Source: Macropodus opercularis
Lineage: Eukaryota; Chordata; Actinopteri; Anabantiformes; Osphronemidae
Length of the DNA stretch: 64,000 nt
Direction of reading: 5' to 3'
NCBI GenBank assembly: GCA_030770545.1
Contig: CM061090.1
Location: 17,952,501 to 18,016,500 of the forward strand
Each line of letters begins with the position of its first letter. The first letter of the stretch is position 1. The notes under the pieces were generated by a model. The model saw only the letters and a list, made by a program, of their open reading frames with translations, had not been told where the DNA came from and did no database searches. The position numbers were made by a program, and so were the translations under genes. This document shows positions 48,213 to 62,516 of the stretch, piece after piece.

Positions 48213-51200
48213 CATAGGACATTCGCAGGTTTGCTGCATGCGTGCACCTGCCTGGCGAGTCTGTCATCACCAGTCACTACCTAACCTTTAATTTATTGCA
48301 TGGGGGGGGGACTGATTAGTGGATCAGCATGCCTACACCGAACCCTTACTAAAGCTCATTGCATGAAGAAAATGTAATTTTAATGTCACGTCATTTTAAT
48401 TTGAATGGGAAACTTCAATCGTAGTTAAATAATATATTTCTGCAAGTCACACATATGATCCAATATAGTGACGGCGTTTTTGATTTGTGCTCCGCTCCCA
48501 AAACTGTGACTGTTGGTCTGCACGTCAACACGCAGTTTCAGTTAAATCGCTGCCTGCGGAGCGCAATTCATTCAAAGCTCATTTAAATATTTGTTTCACA
48601 TTTGCTGAAATAATTGGACCAATAATGACACGATAACAGGTCAAGAGTGATGCTCCTTCCTTTTATGCAGCATCAATCCCACGTCTTGCATCCAGTAGTT
48701 CAACCGAAGCAGTGGAAACGAATACGCGCATGCCAGTCAGCGCACCCATCACTTTATGCAAATACTGTAACTCAACAGAATACATTTTGAGCACTGCATG
48801 TTTCAGCGGCCTGCAGCGTTGTATAGATAGAGCGCTATATAGATATTTCAGTATAACTGATGATGCCTGTGCCCTCCAGGGACACAGCGAGGCAGCGATA
48901 AAACCAGAAAAGGGGGAAAGAGGAATGAAATACTTCATAGAATTGTTTTTAATGGCTTAACTGAGAAATAACGTCCTCTACCTAGAGCAGAGAATGTAAA
49001 TTTCAGCTGTGGCTTTATAATTTCCAATAACGTAGAGACAGCGTTCCCTCTAGTTGATTACAACTGGCAGTGTCATCAGTCATTCAGTCGTGGGATCACT
49101 ATGTAGAAGCCAGCATTGTGTACAGTGACGATTAATCTCAACGAATGTCTTTTTTTTTTTTTGTCAATTTACCTTAAACCCGAGGTTCATGAGAAACAAA
49201 AGCAAATGCTTTTTTTCCGGCCCTGCTGGGGGTTGACTAACCCTAAACCTGGTACAAGATTACACCTGCCACTTACGGAGAGCTGCTATCTGCGCCAGAC
49301 GAGACAAGAAAGGCAAAGAGGAGACAAGAGTGACGGAGGCAAAGGAGGGAAGACATCAAATCGTGTCGGTGAAACAGGAAGTGGGGTGAGTTGGGAAAGA
49401 CCAGATTAGACTACAGGCAGCGGTACTTTGATGAGCAGAGCTGTCCGTATTTATGATTAAAAAATCGTCTGCTTCTCTCTGCCAATAAGCTCTTATCTGC
49501 GCTGCATGCATATAAGTCTGATAGGGCCTCTAGCCATAGTGGAAGATAACAAAAATAATTAGCTAACATTCAGCTTTCAGCAGAATTTTATGCTAAAGAA
49601 AAAAAAAAAAAAAAGAGAGCGAGAGACTGAATTTTCTTTCACAGTGCTGTTCATATGTTCAATCATTTTCTGTACACTGCAAAATGGCAACATGTTAAAA
49701 AGTTAATTAAGAAAACAACAACAACAACAAACAAACAAATAAACACAGTTATTTTTTATTATACCGCTTAAATGAATTGAAGCTGTAAGACGTGATGATG
49801 GTGACGTTATCCAACCTGTATCTGTGAAACAGAACACTGAGGGAGGTACAGTATCACCCTGAGGCTGATGACGCTCCCTTCGTCAATAAGATAATTAACG
49901 GTCCATACATCTAAACACGGCTTTTAAACAACGTATTTTGACAGGTTTACGATTAGAACATCTTTGGTCTAGCACTGTGTGGTCACCCATTAAGGGCAAG
50001 GACGCTGCACCAGCTTGGTCCCCAAACCCCAAAAGCAATAGCTTTACATTATACTTCATTAGGTTTTGAATATGTTTTGTGGAGTAACAACAAATCAAGT
50101 CACAGTCAACACGGTCAGCGTTGTTTACAGTTTCGTAGGTAATTTGGCTGTAAAGGTCATTGTTTTTGTTAGTATTTTAACAATTAGACCACTTTTCCCC
50201 GTTACCAACTTGTTAAAAAATGTTTCCTTCCGTCTACACCTGAAAACACGAACAGACAATTCGATTCATTTAGTTGAATGATGATGATGTGTGTGGTTTG
50301 TCTTGAGTGTCCCTACTGAAGGGGTTCTTGTGTGAAACATAACAGAAAACAAAACCAGAGGGAGAAACCGAGACGGACGCAGTCTGTCCTACCGAGGAAA
50401 TGTCTCAACTTTCTGGATTCAAGACCAAAGAAGGGGCAACATATGGGATCCCAAGAGGCCGTATTACTCACTGCCAAGCTGACAGATTTGCCATTAATTG
50501 TAATTGCATTTAATAGACAATGCTTAATAAGGATTTTGTCTAAGCGCCAGAAAAACTGCAATTAATCACACATTCACTAACGAAACTAACATTAACACAT
50601 AGCATCTATTTTCACTTCCCTAAGAGTGAAAGGTCACATTAGACGATGATGCAAACTGCTCATTTTGCTGCATGTGGTCACAACTTCACAGAGTGTTTAA
50701 TTGCATCTTAAAGAAGTCATCCGCATCCTGCTCGAGCACAAGCAGCACCGGCCTAAATGTTAGTTTGGTGTCCACTTAAAACACACAGCTACCTGGGATC
50801 GCCGCGGCGAGAGAGAAAGAGACTTTTTTTTTTTGAAGACTGTCGGATAAACGAGCTGCGGCGATTCAGTGGGAGAGGGTGACATGACATTGTTGCTAAA
50901 TTTGAAAAAAATTACACGGCTGCCAAAACCCAATTTTCCCAGCGAGTCTTTCTGCCTCTAGAGTGCGTGTTGGTGTGAGCACCATGCTGCTCGCTCGCTC
51001 GCTGGCTTTTTTTTTTTTTTCTTCCGCACCATTTCCAACATCGCTCCACAGAAGCTCAAATTATAGACCTTAAGCGAACAGGGCTGTTCAACGTCTTTGT
51101 ATTGTGTATTGTACATGATATCATGACAAAGGGTCATGACAGCATAGTTTGAAGTCCACTCCCAGCAGCCAGTGTTACTGTAACGTTGCTCCATAAGCAA

Positions 51201-54200
51201 CATTGGCGTTAATCCTGTTTAATATCATAAAATCTGTACCAGTTGACATTTTGCAGGACGGTTTTAGTTCAGTTATTTATTTGCATTTATTATTAAGGTT
51301 TTTTTTTTTTATTTCTGAATTAAACCATTTGATCAATGACACTGTTGTAATTTAATCAACAGTGATTTAACTGGTGCCATCGCAAGTGTTTCTGTTGCTA
51401 CTAAAGCCATAAACGATGATATGATACGTCAATGGCAAACAAAACCCAAATATGGTTTATTATCTAAAAGCACATCACGGCACTTTCTAAAAAAAGTATA
51501 GTATTCAGTCCATCGACCGGTGGTAATTTAGTATTTAGTAAATACCAACTTATCGACTGAGTAAAAGCAGCTCGCTTAGGATAAAAAAAAACAAAAAAAC
51601 AAAGGCTGATTTCAGACAGGACTCCTTGAGCCCAGTGTGAGCATAATTGGATTAGAACAGACAGAATAGCAAAGATCGAGTGAGGAGCCTTCGCCAATTT
51701 ATTCTCTTTTGTGTGGTTGGAGGTGATTATGACTAATCAATGCTGGCAACTGGCAGCGAGTTGCCAATGAAAATGAAGCCCTTTTGCAAGTAGTTATCAT
51801 TCTGCATCTTCCCAAGGCTGAACCGCTGCAGCATAATGTGACTCCCTATCACCTTTTATTCATCAAATAGAGTTACAACAGTTATTTACAGATCAAATAG
51901 TCTTGGCGTTTTGAGTCTATCGGGTGAACCAGTGTATTCCTATAAGTAACCTGCTTAGGGTTAGTAATAAAACCTCCATGTCAGGAGCCAACACAGAGAG
52001 AATTCCACATCCTTGTATATTTAAATGTCACAACAATATTCCAGAACGTGCTTGAATCCCTCCTAGTTATATAACTACCTGAATTACGCCACCCTCGACG
52101 TGAAAATTAATCTTCGTGTCTCTCTCTGGAGTGCCGGTGCACTTAATAACCTGGTCGGCGATAGCATCTCAGGAGGTTCCCATTTTCTCTCTGCTACATG
52201 GAAATAGCTGCACTTCATCAGCTCTCAGCCAGCCCCACTTCTGGGAGAGTCGCGGCGGCGGAGGTTAGGGTCGAGGTCCTCGATTCGAGTCAACGATGTG
52301 CAGACGCAGGTGAGTGCAGCTTTGGAGCCGTTTAAGGAAAACAGTGTTTGAAATGTACTGTTTACATATTAGTTAGGAAATTAAAAACTTGATTTCATGC
52401 ATTTCCTTGCCTACATTGCTGCCGATTAAAACAATGGCATTAACCAGATAAAGTTACGCTCCCACTATACAGTAACTTAAGCAAGCTTTGAAATAAAGTT
52501 CTAGGCTGCGGTTTGTCTCTGTTGTCGTAACCATTACTTTCCTCCGTGATACACACATCAGTATATTTTGCATGACATTTTTAATCCTAAATTCTGTTTG
52601 TCCATTTCCCCGAAGCTGCCATGATGCGCGGTTTTCTCCCCGAGGCTGTGGTGGCAACATTTGATGTTGTTTTAAAAGTCTGAAATGCTTTGAACGAATG
52701 CAGTAACTACCACCCAAGTGTATTTCAGTTCACCGACATATTGATGTTTATTTGTTTGTTTTTTTTTTTTGTCTGTAAATTTAATAGAACTGTTGTACGC
52801 AGATATTTGGGTGCACTGGCATTACCCTCATTGCCTCTCAGTGCATTTGCTGTAGATGCTCCTGGAGATTGGGGACCTACTGCATCATTCGAGCCACTAA
52901 TCATCGCAGCAAGCGACACACAACACTGGAACAACGTTTACCCCCAAAGCCCGAGGCTTCAGAAACTCAGACAAATACAGTGCAAAAATAAATATCCCGG
53001 CTTTGTTTTGACTACCGGGTTCTGTTTTAGTTTGCCCCAGTCTGGTAAAGTCCCAAGTGCTCATTTCGCGTCTCTGTCTGGTTTGACAGGGTGACTCATT
53101 ACTCAAATCCAATTTGCCTGCAAGCCTTTATGTTGCCTGTTTTGCTCGTGTGTCTTTCTGCTGATAAATAAAAAGCCATTGCTTTCTATTTCTGGCACGT
53201 GTCCGGCGCGTTTCTTATTTCCAAACATCGGTCGCAGAAAGGGGCAAGGAGCGGACACGATGCCATTTTAACCGAGGGCAAAATGAAAATGAAGTCATTC
53301 ATCTCCCAGTAGATTGTGAAAAGAGATAGGGAAACTCAGAGGGGGAAGACTGGTCTGCTTCCCATTATTTTCCATAGATGAGGAGGCTGTGTGAAAGCCC
53401 CTCATTAGCACAGCCTCCCTTCCTTTCCAGCCCATAACCCCGTGGCACCGACTCTGGCCAGTGCTGGCTGCTGCCACTGTGCCCAGCTGTGAACAGATGG
53501 GTGGCACAGAGCGGACCAATACGTCCGGACTGATGGTGGAGTGAAAGAAATATTATCATACTGCTGTGCGTTACACAATGTTTCACTTTTGCTAAATAAA
53601 ATAGACAGACATCCGACTTGTGTCACACAGGATTCTGTGCGAGTACCGAGAGAATGCTGCTCAGTTGAACTACTTTGATAACCAAGTTCTGTCATAATGT
53701 GATTTTTTTTTTTTTTTGTGCTCGCCTTGTATGACTGGAAATAAAGGCACTTTTGTAAGCAATGACAATACATAAGCCCATTCCAAACCCAGGGAGACTG
53801 ATGAATACTTAATGGAAACAGAAATGATGTGCATCAGTTATGCTGGTGAGCTAGAACTATCCAAACTGATGCTTTATATGCCGCTATACAGTATAGTGAG
53901 TGGAATTAAAGCAGGTTAAAGGCGTAAGCTGCAAATGTCCGTGTTAAGCTGATGCTCCTGTGTTTGTCCTGCTAAAGTGCAGTAAGTCAGTCTCTGCTTA
54001 CTAAAACAAAAAGATTTGATGGAGCCAACTCGCGCCTCATTGCACAACAACCAGGGGCGTCTAGGATCAGCTCTCAAGAAGTACTACTCCTCTCCAAATA
54101 AGAGACCTGACCAACTGATGTGTCCACACACTGTATGCATACAGAACCACATTCAACTAAACCTAGCGAGGAGGAAGAACTGTTCCTATTCAAATACAAC

Positions 54201-57200
54201 GGTTCATTTGCGGTTTAGAAGTCACACGGTTCTGTATGTCGTTGTCTCTGCAGCATTTGGAGCAGAACCCTAACGTTCTGTCATTCCAACGCGCTCCACG
54301 ACGCCATTTTGACGCGGTCAAGTGTTGAAGCAGCCAGCGCTGCACAGCTTGTCTTCTCACCCCTCCAAAAATAACAAAATGGACTTCTCTGATAAATGAT
54401 TAGCTTGATGGGGAATCATGATCTAGATCAAGAGCAGGCTAATGTCAGCAATCTGTGTTTTCCATCTGTCTCCGTTACCCATCCGCCCAACTCGCACAAC
54501 TCACAGCCGTAAAGAAAAAAAAAAGATTCAGGAAAGCAGCTGTGAATAAATTTCATTTTTTTGTGTAGAAGAGCTTGAATGTCCTGCAACTGGAAAATGG
54601 TAAATGTTAAAAATAAACAAATGACCCTTTTCAGCCTCAAAACGTACTTTTAATGGATTATTAAACAATGGCAACAACAGTGTGTTTATACATCAAAAAT
54701 ACAGACGTTTAACATATGGAAAGCGTTCAGGATCTTGTAAGAAACAAAAAAAAAAAAAGAGCAAAGAATAGAATGACATTGAACCAATCAGTTGAAAGGT
54801 TCTGCAAGAGAGAAATACAAAAAAAGTCAAAAGTATTAAGTATTAATGTACCGCCAGCTACGTCGCAGCAAGGCACCTGAAAGGTTCCTGTCACATTTCA
54901 CGTTGCAGGCGATGTAAATAATAATGGTGAATGATGCGGTGAAATGGCTCACAAAATGAAGTCCTGCTCACTTGAGCTTTGTCGTGCCATCCATTCGAAT
55001 TATCTGTGGTCTGATAAACACACCTCGCGTGGCGTCCAACATCAACCACAACCCCAAAATAAATCTACAATGTTTAAAGGGGGAGGAATTTCAGTATCCT
55101 GTTGCACATCCATTTGAGATAAAAAAAAAATGCAATGAATAATATAAATTACTGATTATCATGCTCCATTCAGGTACTAATTGAAATCATGTTATTTTAT
55201 TCATCAACACATTTAACAGTCACAGTTACACAAGTGTTTTTAAAAAGCTATTCCAATGCTACAGTAATATATTAATTTAACGCTTGTGCGTTAAGTTACC
55301 AATGCTGCTAAACCATAAGTGCCTGATCTCGGTCAGTCTGCTGTTTGGATATAAGAAACATCTAGAGAGCATGGGTCTGTGGCGTTTTTAAACTTTTTTT
55401 TAGTTTGGACTAAGCCAGGCTTATGTTCAGTCTAACTGTTCTGGGAATATTCTTGATTTATGTATTAATCTATTACCTTAAGAGCCTCCTGCCCCAGCAG
55501 GGAAGCATTAAAAGTTACGAGTGGACAAACGTTAAACCGATGGACCAATCACGGCTGCAAAAATGAAGAAAAATTACCCGCAGGGAAGGATTCTGAACCC
55601 GAAATCTGGAGGCCATATATTTTCCCGGTAAGTCGTGTCAACCTAAGCCAGTGAACCCATTGTCATCTCCAACCACCTAATGACGGAAAACTGATAAGCG
55701 ACCGTACCACGGCTCCCACAATGTAAAACAAAAATTGATTTAATTAATCATATGAAATGCCATTTAAGAAAAGAAGAGGCTGATGGGACAGGCGTCAGCC
55801 AGGTATGAGAGCTTAATGAAGAATAATCAGGCAGTGGATCATTAGTGGAAGGACATGGCTGTCTGCATGGAGAATGGATAACAATGGTCCATCATCTGAA
55901 GTAATACTCGGATTCTGATCCGAACGTTTTTGATAATTTAGCAACGGCCATCATGTTATTCAGCCGCGCTTACATGCAGGCTATCAAACACAGCAACAGG
56001 AACGCGCAGCGTGAGCAACTGCACACTTCACTGACCAGTGTTATCTTACGTCAACCTCTTGAAATTTACACCAGTTACTGTACGTCGAAGGCAACCTACC
56101 AGAATCCGTGGTGCGGTTTCTGTTAAAGAATGTGGGGAAACGGCATCTTTGAAAAACAAGACTTCTTAAAAATCTCTGTGAAGTGAGTAAAAAAAAAAAA
56201 AAAAAAGAATGACGAGAATAGTTTATTATAAAGATGAAAAAAAAAAATCTAATTTAAGGCACTAAGGAACATCAGATGCTGCACTGCCTCCCTATCTCAA
56301 AGCTTGTTAAACTGAACTGACTTGCTGGAAGACATTGTCGATGCCCTCTGAAATGTGAAATTAATATCTGTATCTTTGGGCAAGTAAGGAGAAACAAGTT
56401 TAATTGCCTACACACCATGTCATTTATTTATAGATCAGGTTTGTGTCCAAAAGACTTTTTCACCACTAAGCTGATAAAATTATAATAGTACAGCCCTGGA
56501 AAAAGCTTGCACTGTGTTTTATAGCCACCTAACACACTTCAAAAACTGTGATTTTGGCCCGAACTGTGCTGCAGATACTCACATACTCTCTGTGATAGTC
56601 ACACCCATCAAATCTTGTCTTTACATGAACCACTCAAACAACATTCTGGAGACTTGGACGCATGACAACCAAGAAGCGTGAAACAATCTGTAAATATCTA
56701 CATGGGCAACATACAGATACCATAGGAGTAAAAACAACCAAATGGAAATTTATCAAGCAGGAGCTAAGCCTATAATGGTCGACTTCCACACTTAAGGTTT
56801 TTGGCTCGACTCTATCTGGATGTAGAAGCCTCATTGTTGGGAGCTCGTTCTTCTAGCTCCTACCTCATCTCAACACTGTAGCATTAGAAAAAAGAAAAAG
56901 CACTTGTACATTTATGAATGTAGCTTCACACAAAACACTAAAATTAGCCTGGATTTGAAAAATATTACTTTGCCATGTAGCAGTAGCGTATTATAGATCG
57001 AGTACTTTATATTTCGAGGTGGATTTTAGGTGCTTGAGCTTTTCCTCTACTCCTACCTTGTTAACCTGACTTTTGTTCTCTTGGCTGATCCCCCTTTTAT
57101 TCTTCAGCCACAGTGTGCTGCTCCTCGACCTTATTTAATTCACTCTTTTTCCTCAGTCTTAACATTTCCTCGCGTCCTTTTTTCTCTTCGCACTTTTCGC

Positions 57201-60200
57201 TATCTTGCTTCCGCAGAGGGCACAGAAACACAATGTCCCGGGTGCTTGCAAAGCATCTGGCTTCCAGGCCCATACATTCAGCCGGCCAATGCATTTGCTC
57301 CTACAATGTCGGTACACAGAGTACACTTGTGATTTGCTTGCTTGACTTGTCAAATACAAATTACAGGCCATTCGTAGTCTGAGCTCCGCTGCAGTTCTGA
57401 AAAAAACAAAAACAAAACAAAAAACATTTCTGTGGCTTTATTTTGTTTACAAAAAAAAAAGTTCTTTAGCTTGAGATGACAACACAGAATGATGAATAGA
57501 AGTGACGATAGAAAAAAAGGGTTTAAACAGTTTGAGTCTACATCCGTGACAAGACCACCTGTCCTCTAAAAGTCCACCTGAGTGTTTGTGTACATGCTCT
57601 AATTACTTCACTTTCTTTTAGACAACACGGTTAGACAAAAATCTGTATATACAAACTGGATGAGATTATATACTCTGTTCCTGTAAACACTGTACACCTG
57701 TAGACCTCGTTTCAATCTAATTACAGCATCAAACAGTGATAGAAAGCAGGACAATTTGATGTATGTTGATCAGGATGATGTGCATATGATCTCAAAAACA
57801 AACATCTAGTGGAATGATCACGTTCCGAGAAATAAAGACGGTAAAGGTTACCAAAGGATAAAAAAGGTCTTATTAGCATTATAAGCAACACTGGTATAGG
57901 AACTCAATTAATAATGTGATATGCTGCTGCTATTGTTTAGTGTAATTACACAGAGTCAGTAGAATTCAAAACCTGACATGCAGTCAGGTGTGTTCCACAG
58001 AAAACACTGGCACAACTCAGCCCTTGCCCACCCAGCGTTTATCGTAATAGTCACTTCGCACCACCAGACACACGCAACGTCTCCTCCACAGAAATAATAG
58101 ATACTGTATGTACTGTATTACGACAGCATTCACAATAGTAAGTTACGTGGGTTGTGTCATACACGGGCCGGGTGTTGGCTTATTATAACTCGATTCGTGT
58201 GCCACGTAATAAAATAATGGACACAAAACACTTCTGGTGCTGATGAAGGCATCATTCTGACAGCGGTGCAGTGAATGCATCACCATCCCTCAGTGGCAAA
58301 CCAAGGAACAAAGAGCGTAATATGAACAATTTCACTGAGGCAATTATTCTGACTTGGTAGTATTTCTAACATGCAGTCTTGGTTTTCAGCAAGTCAAATC
58401 TGCAAACGTCATCTAAATTGGTCAACTTGTACGGAGACACATGAAAGACACTTTTCCCTTGTGCCGTTCACCTTCTTAGTTATTCATTTCACAGGTTGTT
58501 AATCATTACTGTCATCATTTAATTCAATATTTCTTTTGCAAAGTCTATGCAGTTGCCATGAGCAACAGTGTGTGTGTGTGTGTGTGTGCCAAGGAGGATT
58601 TGTGACATAATGACAGGAGAAACGTCCGTAGGAGTGACACCGGGGATGGCTTGCGTGTCCTTCTGACTCGCCCGTACTTGGATTCACATGACAGATTGAC
58701 GATGAGACCGCTGATGTCGACGAAGTTTCCGCCCGGCTTCACTGATTAAGCTCACCGTGAGGACAACACAACCACCCTGCCATACATTACGAAGCCATCT
58801 GCAACACCATGAGAGAGCGCCCGAGACAACGCGCGCGCGTCACGTCACAGCTCACAACAGGGGAGGTTTTAATTAACAACTCTATTGGGTTGGTGCTGCT
58901 CCCTTCTGTTCAAAATGCACAATTTCACTACTAATCTTACCACCAGGCCAAACTAGATTGCGTCAATGCAGGCAAGCTGTAGGATGTAAGGGATAAAGTT
59001 TAAGCGTACAATTCATGCTTGGATGTCAAATTTCCACATCGCGACGTGCTTTTAGATCAGCGACCCCAAGGCCATAACAGAACTTTTAAACTCTGCATTA
59101 ACTAAACTTCCAGGTCCGTGTCCTCCCTGCGTCTTATTGAACAGGTATTGGCAGCTGTTCAGAGGAGCTGGGGCCGCTTCAGGTGCATATTCTCCAACAG
59201 TGATTCATTCCTCTCCATTAATTCGTCATCAATATGGATCCAACTTCTGTTAAAAAGGTGGCACGCGTGCGCCTTTGCTCGCCTTGTTGGCCTGCCCCTG
59301 GACAGCCTGGCTGAATAGAAATGAAGCCAATTTGTCCCATCACCGCATTCATTCTGCCATTTGTTGAGCAAAACACACAGGTCCATTATTGAAGTGTCAT
59401 GACGATGTGTGTTTGGAACGCGACAAATCACTGTGGGCTGTCACCGAGGCAGTTTTGTGGTATTACTCTCAGCAGAGAGGAACGCCGCTAATGCTGACAA
59501 ACACTGGAGACCAAGGGTCATTTACTACACATCCATTAAGAAGGTGCCAATACTCCACCAGCAGCAGAGGCATCTCTCACTCGCACAGGGTCACGTCTGC
59601 ATCGGGACGACATGAAATTTAAGTCACATAGTCAGCAAACGACACTAATATATACCAGTAATAATGATATATACTCACTATTTCACGTACAGGAAATAAA
59701 ATGGCGCAGCGGTTTATTTCCAGGTGGCCACAGCCCTCGCCAGGCGGCGTTATTTGGTACGACTCCAAACACCCGGGGATGCCTTTTAGGGGGTCCCTCA
59801 CACAGATGTTTCTTCAGACGCCGCATAAAAGATCACAGACTTCAAAATCCATTTCCAAGCTTTAGCTCAGGGCCCTAGTTAAAGCTCATTTAAAAATCTC
59901 ATCAAAACACGGCAATAGCATAACATGTAAAGTTAATTTGCCAAATTCCTTTCTTGATGAGCAGGAGACCATAACAATATCAACCCTCATGGCCCCAATG
60001 AAATATTAAAGATATAATCAGACTTCCAAGTAACAGCTCACCTCATTTGAATTCGAAGAAAAATGCAATTTATAACTTAACTCGAAACTCATTTTTTCTT
60101 TGTAATTGTTGACATTGCCTGAAGCCACTTCTCGTCCTCGGATTCCTAATTCACGCAAATGAGCCAAAATTATTTTCACTTTTGTCGCCGCCCCCCTTAG

Positions 60201-62024
60201 GAAGTCAGGTGTGGAGACACTTTTTTCCTCAGACAATTGACGCTATAAAATGTATTTGACACACATTTTACTGATCCGGGCAGATTTCAATTGTCCTAGA
60301 GACAAAATATCTAAAATATATTTCCTCCATGACACATTGTTAGAGCTGGTATGATGGATGGGAAAGACATTTCAATTCTGACATGAAATATGAATCGCTG
60401 GAATTGACATTTGCTGACCTGTTCCCATGTGAAGAGCATAAAAGGTCCTCTTTGAATAGACAGCTGGAGTCTCATAAATATGACATAGAAGCACCTATGA
60501 CCAATTTTAAAGCCGGCACAGAGCAGTGAAATAAAACTAACACTGCTAATCTGCACATTTCATGCATCATTAATACATCAGTTCAGACGACTGGAGACAA
60601 GGTCATTTCAAAGTAGCACACGGTTACAAATGGTGTGTAATCAGCCAGGGGATGATCTGTTTGGAGTCCCAAAAAACTCCAAAAATGAGGTACAGTACGC
60701 TGTAGAGACTCAGAATTTCCATTCCTTGCTTTTGTACGTGTCCAGCGACTGAGCATTCATTTCCCAGACATGTCATCAGTGGTTCGCTTCAACATCATGG
60801 CCACTGCTCACAGAATTGTTATGAATTGTACAAAATCCACCACGAATCAACTCTTGTGGTTATTGTGGAGACAATGATGCACCACAATAGCACGATACAC
60901 ACCAGCTGCAAGAGCCACTTAAACGACGTGCTGCTGTATATGCACACACAGATTCAAACATCTCCATAGAAACTGTAATTGTGGGCTTTGGTTAAAACTC
61001 ACTGGCAGCCAAAACAACATGAATGACAATGGTGTCGTGGAAACTGTCCAAGTTTGAAAGCTGTCATTTCTCTGAAGCAACGGTAGTAAATGACTGTTTG
61101 TGGAAAGGATGTTACATATGAAGTATAACTGAAGGAAGACTGGTTGATGCATTACCTTTAGGTTAGAAATCTGTCCTTCCGTTCATCGGTTTTACAGGCT
61201 AAACAGCATTTTCTAACTTCAACAGGTGAACTATGAGTAGAACCCGTGTTCAGCATCATGAGCTTCTTTGGACCAGAGGATCAATCAAAGCGTTACAATA
61301 CAACACAAAAGCACAACAACTGGTTCACTGTGACCAAATGAAAGCGAGTCGATTACCAGAACTGCAGCTATTACTGGCAGAAAGATAGTTGGAGCCATAC
61401 CAACAGTACGTTCAACTAGATTTACTCTCGTCCTGCTGCTGCTGCAACAAACGTCGTAAGAATGAGATGAAGATTTCAACATTTCAACAACTTGGACGTA
61501 TTAAATTAGGAGCGCTGTGAGGTAGTTAGCCTTTCGTACAGGAAAGAGGGAGGTAAACTTGACAGGATACACTGTAATGTTTATTCAGATTGAAGGAGAC
61601 ATGTTTGCTGCAGCGAATTGGAGCTTTTTATAGTAAAGTGGAGGACGAACATCGGGTGGTCTCCGGCAAAAACTACAATTAAAAACAGCGAGGGGAAATT
61701 TGCATAAGCATAAGCATATCATTACTCAGGGAGATGGAAACAATGTGGTCTCCAGGGCGTCAGGCGAAGACACGCTTCGAATCCACCACATGTAGGTGGT
61801 AGCCACAGCATGCGCTCCATGCTAATAATCAGCCCGGTATTTGTCTCGTTCTCACCTACAGTAGATCCAATTTCAATCAATGTTCTTAACCTTTGATTGA
61901 ACACAGACATATTTTAGTTAATGTTAGTATTTTCCTTGTTTCCACCGCAACGTATTGCATGGTGCTGTAAGGAGCATCCTCCTTACGTGAGGAAAGTCAA
62001 AAAAAAAAAAAAAAAAAGACCATT
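48213..62024. other. Intergenic sequence, no gene recognised
   Basis: Unique AT-rich sequence with A/T runs (49599-49613, 53703-53717, 56190-56206), a CTCG run at 50990-51003 and a (TG)n tract at 58569-58588. Candidate regulatory blocks lie near 50440-50575, 51720-51850, 59100-59440 and 59860-60250. A CpG cluster with a strong splice-donor match lies at 52245-52315. No coding exon was identified. Confidence 0.55.
58569..58588 (+). repeat. (TG)10 microsatellite
   Basis: Perfect TG dinucleotide run. Confidence 0.9.
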
Positions 62025-62465
62025 CAGTACTGTGCAAAAGTTTTAGGCAGGTGTGGGGAAAAAATGCTGTACACAAAAATCTAAATCAAATCAATATTTG
62101 GTGTTACTACGTGGCCCCCACGGAGCCCTGATCTCAGCATCACGGAGTGTGTCTGGGATCACATGAAGAGACAGAAGGATGTGAGAAACCCTACATCCAC
62201 AGAAGATCTGTGGTTGGTTCTCCAAGATGTTTGGACCAACCTTCAGGTTCCTTCAACACCTGTGACCAAGTGAATCTAGAAGAACTGCTGCTGTTTTGAA
62301 GGCCAAGGGTGGTGACACCAAATATTGATTTGATATAGATTTGTCTTGTTCATTCACTACATTTTGTTCATTTATGAAAACAAATGCTTAACACTTCAAT
62401 TTTTAAAAGCCTTCTTTGCTTACAGCATTTTTTCCACACCTGCCTGAAACGTTTGCACAGTACTG
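62025..62465 (+). mobile_element. Internally deleted Tc1/mariner element
   Basis: The left end 62025-62070 and the right end 62422-62465 are inverted copies (44-46 nt, two mismatches and a 2-nt indel), each starting CAGTACTGTGCAAA. An inner 20-bp segment at 62085-62104 is the exact reverse complement of 62315-62334. Only the last part of the transposase remains between them, so most of the gene has been lost. TA follows the right end, as expected for a Tc1 target duplication, but the left flank is TT. The element is non-autonomous and decayed. Confidence 0.88.
62121..62328 (+). pseudogene. Tc1-like transposase C-terminal fragment
   Basis: Frame 62121-62273 begins RSPDLSITECVWDHMKRQ. This is the SPDLNPIENVWD-type motif that holds the last catalytic acidic residue (the E of DD34E) of Tc1 transposases. 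The frame then runs to VPSTPVTK and a TGA. In the +1 frame at 62278-62328 RRTAAVLKAKGGDTKY and TGA follow, which is how full-length Tc1 proteins end. The two pieces show a frameshift. The N-terminal DNA-binding domain and the first two catalytic Asp residues are absent. Confidence 0.85.
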
Positions 62466-62468
62466 TAC

Positions 62469-62514
<46 letters not shown>
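62469..62514 (+). repeat. (AT)n(AC)n microsatellite
   Basis: A short AT run passes into a long AC run directly next to the right end of the Tc1 relic. Confidence 0.95.

Positions 62515-62516
<2 letters not shown>

Noticed and set aside
55570..55715. Possible tRNA-derived SINE on the minus strand (GTGGTACGG...GGTTCAGAATCC)
   Set aside because: The A- and B-box-like parts are about 110 nt apart and no SINE family was recognised. Too weak to list.
56975..57060. Faint resemblance to hAT (Tol2-like) ends with GAGTACTTTA and CTCTACTCCTACC
   Set aside because: No matching opposite end and no target duplication were found.
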